63,418 nucleotides of DNA from UMGS1532 sp045542355 (GTDB lineage: Bacteria > Bacillota > Clostridia > Oscillospirales > Acutalibacteraceae), in NCBI GenBank assembly GCA_045542355.1, contig JAZQKX010000003.1, positions 1 through 63,418 of the forward strand, given 5' to 3'. Numbering within the stretch: position 1 is the first letter of the stretch; each line of letters begins with the position of its first letter. Position numbers and translations under genes: made by a program. Below, piece by piece: positions 57,886 through 63,418 of this stretch. The notes under the pieces are model-generated. The model had not been told where the DNA came from, searched no databases, and worked only from the letters and a program-made list of their open reading frames with translations.

Positions 57886-59034
57886 GTGGAAAAATATATA
57901 GAAAGCGCAGTCGCGCAGTTTAAAACCTTACTCGAACAACAGTTAGACCGCCAGAACAGGATGGAAAAGGGCGCAACCCCCAAGGATTTCAAAACCATGG
58001 ACAAGATAATCATCGGTGTCTGCGGTGGCGACGGAATAGGCCCCATAATCGTCAGTGAAGCTGAACGTCTGCTTAGGGAATTGCTCAAAGAGGAAATAGC
58101 TGAGGGTAGAATCGAAATCCGCGAAATCGAGGGTCTCACCATTGAAAACCGTCTGGAGTTAGGTGTTGCAGTGCCTCCCGAAACGCTTCGTCAGATTAAG
58201 GAATGCGACGTATTCCTAAAGGGCCCCACCACCACCCCAAAGGGTGGCAGTATGGAGAGCGCAAATGTAGCTCTTCGCCGAGAGCTTGACCTTTATGCCA
58301 ACGTCCGTCCCGTGTCTGTGCCTGAGGAGGGAATAGACTGGATTTTCTACAGAGAAAATACCGAGGGCGAATATGTGCTGGGCAGTCGCGGAATTGAGCT
58401 TCCCGAAAAACTGGCAATGGATTTCAAGGTCACTACCGACGCAGGTACCCGCAGAATCTGTCGTGCCGCATTCCAGTATGCAAAGGATAACAGCAAGGAT
58501 AATGTGGCAATCGTAACAAAAGCTAACATTATGAAGAAAACCGACGGTAAGTTTTCTGCCATTGCCCACGAGGTTGCTGCGGAATATCCCGAAATCACTG
58601 CCGAGGATTGGTATATCGACATCATGACCGCCAACCTTGTAAACCCTGCTATCCGCTCGAAATTTCAGGTTTTTGTTCTGCCCAATCTCTATGGCGATAT
58701 CATCACCGACGAGGCGGCTCAGATTCAGGGCGGCGTAGGTACTGCAGGAAGCGCCAATATGGGCGATGAGTATGCCATGTTTGAGGCAATTCACGGCACA
58801 GCACCCCGCATGATAGAGGAGGGCTTAGGAGATTTTGCCAACCCCTCCAGCATTTTCAAAGCGGCTGAGATGATGCTTCGACATATAAATCTCACCGACA
58901 AGGCAGAAAAACTTAGAAATGCCATGGAAATCTGCACCGAAACCGAGAAAAAAATCATTGTAACAGGCGACAAAGACGGCGCAACCTGTCGCGAGTTCGG
59001 AGATTATGTAATCGAAACCATTAAAAATCTGTAA
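57886..59034 (+). CDS. Isocitrate dehydrogenase (isocitrate/isopropylmalate family)
   Basis: A 382-residue beta-decarboxylating dehydrogenase making 2-oxoglutarate. An unusual ~35-residue helical N-terminal extension (FKTLLEQQLDRQNRMEKGAT) precedes the core. Motifs: CGGDGIGPII near 46, GGSMESANVALRRELDLYAN near 120 (Ser-Asn-Arg pattern of isocitrate enzymes), FYRENTEGEY near 152, and GTAGSANMGDEYAMFEAIHG near 285. The cofactor (NAD or NADP) cannot be decided by eye. It starts with GTG after AAAGGAG, 2 bases past the aconitase stop. With its neighbours it supplies glutamate. Confidence 0.9.
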   Translation: MEKYIESAVAQFKTLLEQQLDRQNRMEKGATPKDFKTMDKIIIGVCGGDGIGPIIVSEAERLLRELLKEEIAEGRIEIREIEGLTIENRLELGVAVPPETLRQIKECDVFLKGPTTTPKGGSMESANVALRRELDLYANVRPVSVPEEGIDWIFYRENTEGEYVLGSRGIELPEKLAMDFKVTTDAGTRRICRAAFQYAKDNSKDNVAIVTKANIMKKTDGKFSAIAHEVAAEYPEITAEDWYIDIMTANLVNPAIRSKFQVFVLPNLYGDIITDEAAQIQGGVGTAGSANMGDEYAMFEAIHGTAPRMIEEGLGDFANPSSIFKAAEMMLRHINLTDKAEKLRNAMEICTETEKKIIVTGDKDGATCREFGDYVIETIKNL

Positions 59035-59046
59035 TAGACAAATTCA

Positions 59047-59097
59047 AAAAACAGAGCAACCAGAAAACAAAAGGTTTTTGTTTGCTCTGTTTTTTTA
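59047..59097 (+). terminator. Terminator of the citrate operon
   Basis: A 13-bp stem, AAAAACAGAGCAA with TTGCTCTGTTTTT, and a T run after it. Confidence 0.9.
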
Positions 59098-59341
59098 TTG
59101 TTAATGTTTTTTAACTATTTTGTTTTATTATTAATCTTTCCACCAACTAGAATAAAATCGGTTTTCTTTTGCAGTTTTATAGGTGTGTGTTAGGGGTAAC
59201 GGATTTTTTTAATTGGATTACAGATTCAAGGGAGTAGACAGGGGCTTTATCACAAATTAAAAGGATTAAAGAATCCTCATTTATAGCATTTTAACTTTTT
59301 GATAAAAATTTGTGGTTTCCGATTACGTTTTTTGTATTACA

Positions 59342-59370
59342 TTGACAACGAATAATGAAAATTGTATATT
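59342..59370 (+). promoter_or_regulatory. Sigma-A promoter of the giant SGNH surface protein
   Basis: TTGACA, 17 bases, TATATT. The DNA from 59100 to 59340 contains no gene and no feature I can name. Confidence 0.8.
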
Positions 59371-59381
59371 TTATATAAAGG

Positions 59382-59446
59382 GCACTTTAAGTGAGTATAA
59401 CCGACCCTAATAAGCACAAATGCGAGGGTTTATTCGCCTGAGTGCT
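59382..59446 (+). other. Structured 5' leader of the surface-protein gene
   Basis: Nested helices can form: GCACT (59382-59386) with AGTGC (59441-59445), ACCCT (59404-59408) with AGGGT (59425-59429), and an inner GCA-CAAA-TGC hairpin. It would start almost at the first transcribed base. No known riboswitch core is recognised. Confidence 0.35.
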
Positions 59447-59476
59447 AACAGAATAACAAAAGGAGATGTTTCACAA

Positions 59477-62400
59477 ATGAAAACAACCAAAAGACTTGTG
59501 AGTCTGGTGCTCAGCCTGATAATAGCTATCAGCTGTTTCAGCATTGTGACACCTGTTTTCGCCGCCACTCTGGAGAATAATTTCCAGAACCTCACATTAG
59601 TGGACGAGGTGGAGGGCGACACAGATTTTGCTGCAAAGAAAGCACTTTTGAATGCTAAATCGGAATATGCCGATACCAACCTCAAACTGCAGGGTATGGA
59701 TACCGATTGGCTCAAGGATAACTACGGCTCCAAAACCAACTACATCAACAACGTTGCAGGAAGAATCTTCTACGATTTCGGTAACGGAGAAACCACTAGC
59801 CAAACTTACGACCTTAATTACCTCACCGACCTTGCTATAATGCAGGGCACGGGAGATCCAGATGCAACAACTGTAGATGAAAAATTCAACAATAGTGAAA
59901 GCCTTAAAAGTGGAACCGTCACAGGAGCCAAGCTCTATACAGGAGGCTTAACCAGTCTCTATCGCGTAAATGCCGACGGTATTAACTATGACCTTCGTCT
60001 CACCTTCGATTTGGGTTCTCCTGTTGAGATGGAAACCTTCCTGATGTTCTCCCACGTCAGACCCTCCACCGCTATTGCTACATATAAAGTTTCCCTTTCC
60101 AACAGCAGAAGTGAGCTTTTTAATGCCGAAAACGATGTTGTGTTCTACGATTTCTACGAAGGCTATACCAAAGATAAAATGTTCAATGGTAATCCTGATG
60201 CAGTTGAACATACCACCACACACATTGCTGAAGGTCAGGTATGGACCTTTAATGGCGACCAAAAGCCTGTGGGCAGATATATTGGTATCACAGTCTACGA
60301 TGCTGCCGAAACTGCCAACTTCTACAATTTTAACGAAATCGGTGTTTTTGGTAATTCAGGATTTTCTATCATTGAGCCTCAGCTTAAAGAGGGTGCCACC
60401 ACCACCGAGTCTGGCCTTTCTTGGGATGATAAGAAAAAACTGCTTTTTGCCGGTTCAATGATGGACGGCACCACTTTACAGGTAGATAACATTGACGACA
60501 GCACCTTACAAGCCCTCGGCAACAATGATATCATCGCTAAGGCTGAATCTGAAGGTTACTGCGGCACCAAAAAGAATTTTAATCTTGACATCGTTGCCGA
60601 CGGAGATATTTTCGACAAAAATGGAAGCAATACAGGTCTCTCCACCGCCAGCCTCTATGACGGCTATTCTTTCCCAACAGGCGGAATTTATGGCGCCCAT
60701 CGTTTTGGCACCAACCTCTACGATGCTAAGGTTACCCTTACATTAAAAGGCGAAACCCAGATAGATGCACTTTACAACTTCGCACATCCTGGCGTAAAAT
60801 ATGCTTGGTGTACCTATAAGATTTATGTTGGCAACGATTTAGAAACCCTCTATTCCGACGCTAATGAAATTGCAGTATTTGACTATCGTGACGGATATCA
60901 AAAAGATGATGGGCAATACTCGCTCAACGGTACTCAAGCGGCAGTTGATGGCGGAGATGGCACAGAACGTCGTTCGGAAGGTCAAATCTGGCGTTTTGAA
61001 AACGAGAAGCCTGTGGGCTCTTATGTTGGCTACAAGATTTACCTTGCCCAAACCTGTGGCCGTACCCGTCTTGACCTCTATGATCTCGGTGTTTTTGGTA
61101 CCATCCACGATAGGATCGAGACCCTGCATAACGAACGCGTTGAGATTGAGCCTTACAACTGCTCCCTCTCTCTCATCCCTGGCGCTACAAAGCAGTTTAA
61201 GGTAAATGCCTACGGTGGTGCAGAAGTGACCGAAGTTAAGATGGTTAAAGAGGGCGAAGAAGATATTCCTCTCACCGCTGATGAAGGTATTTATACCACA
61301 CCCGCTTTAGAGGAAGGCATGAAAATTCAGGTTGTAACCAACCTGGACGATTCTGTACCCTATAACGGCGTGTGGAATGGTGTTGACCTTTCTAAGAACA
61401 GCACCGCCTACGACCCCCATCTTTGGGACGGCGATGTTGTCTATAATGAAGCTGTTATGATTTATAATGGCAGAACAACCGCCAAAATGCTCTATCCCAT
61501 CAAGGAAGTTGTTTCTGTTCGTTCCTACGATTTGCAGACATACTACTATCCAGGTAAGGACTATGTTGTTACCGCCGACGGTGAGCTCCAGATTCCCGAA
61601 GGCTCCAGCATTAGTGTATATTCCGACCCTACCAAGTTCTATAATTTTAAAGACCCTGCAAATGGTGATTATACAATATCCGGTCTCGGCACATGGGAAT
61701 CTGAGCAGTGGACATACCAGATAATGGTTACCTATACCCATGATAAGACTAAGACCTGGGGTGAGGACGCTCTCTACGAAACAAAGCCTGTAGGTCAGCT
61801 TGGAGCTCTTACCGCTTTCTATGAGAAAGCAATGAGCGACCAGCAAACAAATGTTGTGTTCTATGGTGACAGCGTTGCTGTTGGCTATAGCTCAACAGGT
61901 CTTAATGAGTCTGCATTGGTTAATGACAATGGCAAACCAGCTTCTCAATTAAATAGAAATATTGCTAACAAAGCAAGTTCTTATGGATTGGATATAAACA
62001 ATCTCCCCGATTGGGTTTGTGAAACCTGGCCCAGAGCCGTTGCAAATGCATTAACCGAAACCTATGGAGATAATATCAACTACGTTAACCGCGCCATTGG
62101 CTCCACTGCTTCAAAATGGGGTAGTCAAAAAGAAAACCTCGATTATCTTCTCAGCAACAGCAATCCCGATGACGCTTGTCCTGTTCCGGATATGCTCTTT
62201 ATCCACTACGGACTCAACGAGGAAAGCAACGATAAGGCAAATCATAAGCAGAATATTAAAACAATCATAGAATATGTAAACGAGTTAAATCCTGACTGTG
62301 CTATAGTTCTTGTTTCTGCATTCTATCCTAATTGGTATACAAAGGACGGACAATTTAAGCTCACAGCTTATAACATCCCCTTGTTCGAGGATGCCTACTA

Positions 62401-63418
62401 CGAGTTGGCGGCAGAATACGATAACGTTATCGTAGCTCCCATCAACTCCATCACAGAAAGTATGCTTTCTGTAAAATCCCCTGTGGATTACACTCACAAT
62501 CTCTATAACCACCCCAATGACTTCGGCGCCCGTATCTACGCTTCATCCATCGCTTCTTTGCTGGATGTTACACCTGCAGAGGAGCTTACCGTTGAGGTTG
62601 CAGACAGTGTTGAATATACAACCACAGAGCTTAAACCCGCTGTTACTGTTAAGCTTGGCAACAAGGTTCTTAAAGAGAACGAAAGCTACACATTAAGCTA
62701 TTCCAACAACACTAATGTTGGTACAGCTACTGTAACCGTTACAGGTATCAACGGTGTTGAGGGAACAACCTTCGCGGAATTCGAAATCGTTCACACCGTT
62801 CATAAATACGACGACTGTCTCGACACCGATTGTGCATACTGTACCGAAACAAGACCTGGCGGTCACGACTTCAAATGGGTAATCGACGAGCCGGGCAACT
62901 GCGGAAAAGCAGGTAAGAAGCACGAGGAATGTAAGGTTTGTGGTGCTACAGGTCAGACTAATGTGACCATCGATCCCACAGGCGAGCACGACTATTCCAA
63001 GGCAACTTGTACCGCACCCAAGACCTGTAAGGTATGTAAAGCCACAACAGGCAGTAAATTAGAACACAAATATTCCAACTCTTGTGACACCACCTGTAAC
63101 ACCTGTGGCGCAAAGAGAAGCATCACCCATAAGTATTCTAACGCTTGTGATACCGATTGTAACGTTTGCGGTGCAAAGAGAACGACCACCCACAAGCACA
63201 CAAACTCTTGCGACACCACCTGTAACACCTGTGGCGCAAAGAGAAGTATCACCCATTCCTACAAAACCACCACAACAAAGGCAACCCTTAAGAAAAATGG
63301 TAAGATAGTAAAGGCATGTACCGTATGCGACAAGGTTGCAAGTACAACAACTATTTACTACGCCAAGACCGTTAAGTTAGAGAAAACAACCTATACCTAC
63401 AACGGCAAGGCAAAGAAG
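59477..63418 (+). CDS. Giant secreted SGNH-hydrolase protein with Cys-rich repeats (3' truncated by window)
   Basis: At least 1314 residues; the reading frame is still open at the window edge. A signal peptide ends near TPVFA-A (residue 30). About 35-560 contains two jelly-roll-like modules that resemble galactose-binding/discoidin domains (each ends in a VGRYIGITVYD- or VGSYVGYKIYL-like strand). An SGNH hydrolase follows: block I FYGDSVAVGY (Asp798, Ser799), NRAIGSTAS, HYGLNEES near 912 and NHPNDFG near 1012. Then an Ig-like module (YSNNTNVGTATVTVTG), a Cys-rich region with exact 21-residue repeats (1197-1259), and a second Ig-like start (TYTYNGKAKK). It is probably a surface carbohydrate esterase. 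GGAGATG precedes the ATG. Confidence 0.88.
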   Translation, partial: MKTTKRLVSLVLSLIIAISCFSIVTPVFAATLENNFQNLTLVDEVEGDTDFAAKKALLNAKSEYADTNLKLQGMDTDWLKDNYGSKTNYINNVAGRIFYDFGNGETTSQTYDLNYLTDLAIMQGTGDPDATTVDEKFNNSESLKSGTVTGAKLYTGGLTSLYRVNADGINYDLRLTFDLGSPVEMETFLMFSHVRPSTAIATYKVSLSNSRSELFNAENDVVFYDFYEGYTKDKMFNGNPDAVEHTTTHIAEGQVWTFNGDQKPVGRYIGITVYDAAETANFYNFNEIGVFGNSGFSIIEPQLKEGATTTESGLSWDDKKKLLFAGSMMDGTTLQVDNIDDSTLQALGNNDIIAKAESEGYCGTKKNFNLDIVADGDIFDKNGSNTGLSTASLYDGYSFPTGGIYGAHRFGTNLYDAKVTLTLKGETQIDALYNFAHPGVKYAWCTYKIYVGNDLETLYSDANEIAVFDYRDGYQKDDGQYSLNGTQAAVDGGDGTERRSEGQIWRFENEKPVGSYVGYKIYLAQTCGRTRLDLYDLGVFGTIHDRIETLHNERVEIEPYNCSLSLIPGATKQFKVNAYGGAEVTEVKMVKEGEEDIPLTADEGIYTTPALEEGMKIQVVTNLDDSVPYNGVWNGVDLSKNSTAYDPHLWDGDVVYNEAVMIYNGRTTAKMLYPIKEVVSVRSYDLQTYYYPGKDYVVTADGELQIPEGSSISVYSDPTKFYNFKDPANGDYTISGLGTWESEQWTYQIMVTYTHDKTKTWGEDALYETKPVGQLGALTAFYEKAMSDQQTNVVFYGDSVAVGYSSTGLNESALVNDNGKPASQLNRNIANKASSYGLDINNLPDWVCETWPRAVANALTETYGDNINYVNRAIGSTASKWGSQKENLDYLLSNSNPDDACPVPDMLFIHYGLNEESNDKANHKQNIKTIIEYVNELNPDCAIVLVSAFYPNWYTKDGQFKLTAYNIPLFEDAYYELAAEYDNVIVAPINSITESMLSVKSPVDYTHNLYNHPNDFGARIYASSIASLLDVTPAEELTVEVADSVEYTTTELKPAVTVKLGNKVLKENESYTLSYSNNTNVGTATVTVTGINGVEGTTFAEFEIVHTVHKYDDCLDTDCAYCTETRPGGHDFKWVIDEPGNCGKAGKKHEECKVCGATGQTNVTIDPTGEHDYSKATCTAPKTCKVCKATTGSKLEHKYSNSCDTTCNTCGAKRSITHKYSNACDTDCNVCGAKRTTTHKHTNSCDTTCNTCGAKRSITHSYKTTTTKATLKKNGKIVKACTVCDKVASTTTIYYAKTVKLEKTTYTYNGKAKK
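63065..63253 (+). repeat. Three tandem 63-base repeats coding a Cys-rich motif
   Basis: Units start at 63065, 63128 and 63191, exactly 63 bases apart. Each encodes HK(Y/H)(S/T)N(S/A)CDT(T/D)CN(T/V)CGAKR, with the Cys pattern CxxxCxxC and a His. A diverged copy (HKYDDCLDTDCAYC) lies earlier, near 62800. They could bind metal or form disulfides outside the cell. Confidence 0.9.

Noticed and set aside
63065..63253. CRISPR-like direct repeats
   Set aside because: The 63-base period is in frame (21 codons) inside an open coding sequence with conserved Cys residues; there are no spacers.
1..63418. Complete circular plasmid or phage
   Set aside because: The content is core metabolism and housekeeping (serS, folD, lgt, topB, nrdD) with no replication initiator. 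The in-phase edges can occur by chance in one of three cases.

Overview
The window looks like chromosome from a low-to-mid GC, Gram-positive obligate anaerobe of the Clostridia (an Oscillospiraceae/Ruminococcaceae-like gut lineage is my best guess, inferred from gene content only). Pointers: a class III (anaerobic) ribonucleotide reductase, ferredoxin-dependent indolepyruvate oxidoreductase, a clostridial Re-type citrate synthase, ECF vitamin transporters, sporeless Gram-positive envelope genes (membrane-anchored HtrA, DacA, Lgt), strong sigma-A promoters with 17-base spacing, and large secreted proteins with Cys-rich repeats. Both ends of the window lie inside genes for such large secreted proteins.

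Layout. 1-4.8 kb (+): tail of a surface protein, bioY, NrdR-controlled nrdD-nrdG, and an acidic zinc-ribbon protein. 4.8-13.4 kb (-): esterase, RluA-type pseudouridine synthase, HAD phosphatase, ABC-F ATPase, a remarkable degenerate P-type ATPase with a ~550-residue disordered acidic N-terminus, and an RlmB-type 2'-O-methyltransferase. 13.6-19.4 kb (-): an aryl-acid module (AMP-forming ligase, iorA, iorB, phenylacetate-CoA ligase, ACT protein). 19.6-20.9 kb (-): cobalamin riboswitch, transcobalamin-like lipoprotein and ECF S component. 20.9-25.6 kb: an XRE membrane regulator (-), then serS, MgtC-like protein, sugar transferase and GT2 (+). 25.8-37.8 kb (+): ymfF/ymfH-like M16 pair, lgt, folD, a membrane protein, a nucleotidyltransferase-PEP mutase fusion, Rsm22-like methyltransferase, topB, NUDIX, LOG and M29 aminopeptidase. 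37.8-43.4 kb: a phosphatase, an unknown protein, an extracellular-electron-transfer-like flavin set (EetB-like Gx protein, EetA-like NusG_II protein, FMN_bind-like lipoprotein, ApbE), and HtrA.

43.6-47.5 kb (+) is an isolated phage tail-fibre/holin/endolysin cassette with no capsid, replication or integrase genes. It is followed by a 593-base gap that holds four perfect DnaA boxes arranged as two inverted pairs beside AT-rich DNA. 48-53.7 kb: YesL-like protein, DacA, phosphoesterase, GNAT, asnA, class II fructose-bisphosphate aldolase. 53.8-59 kb (+): a complete oxidative half-TCA operon (Re-citrate synthase, GntR/FCD regulator, aconitase, isocitrate dehydrogenase) behind a perfect consensus promoter with a palindromic candidate operator. 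59.3-63.4 kb: start of a very large secreted SGNH-hydrolase protein, cut by the window edge.

The best leads are the pseudo-P-type ATPase, the DnaA-box cluster beside the phage cassette, the orphan PEP mutase fusion with an odd leader, the flavin lipoprotein whose SGAT motif has become SGIN, and two structured leaders that match no riboswitch I recognise. All functional calls come from reading the sequence; no database search was run.
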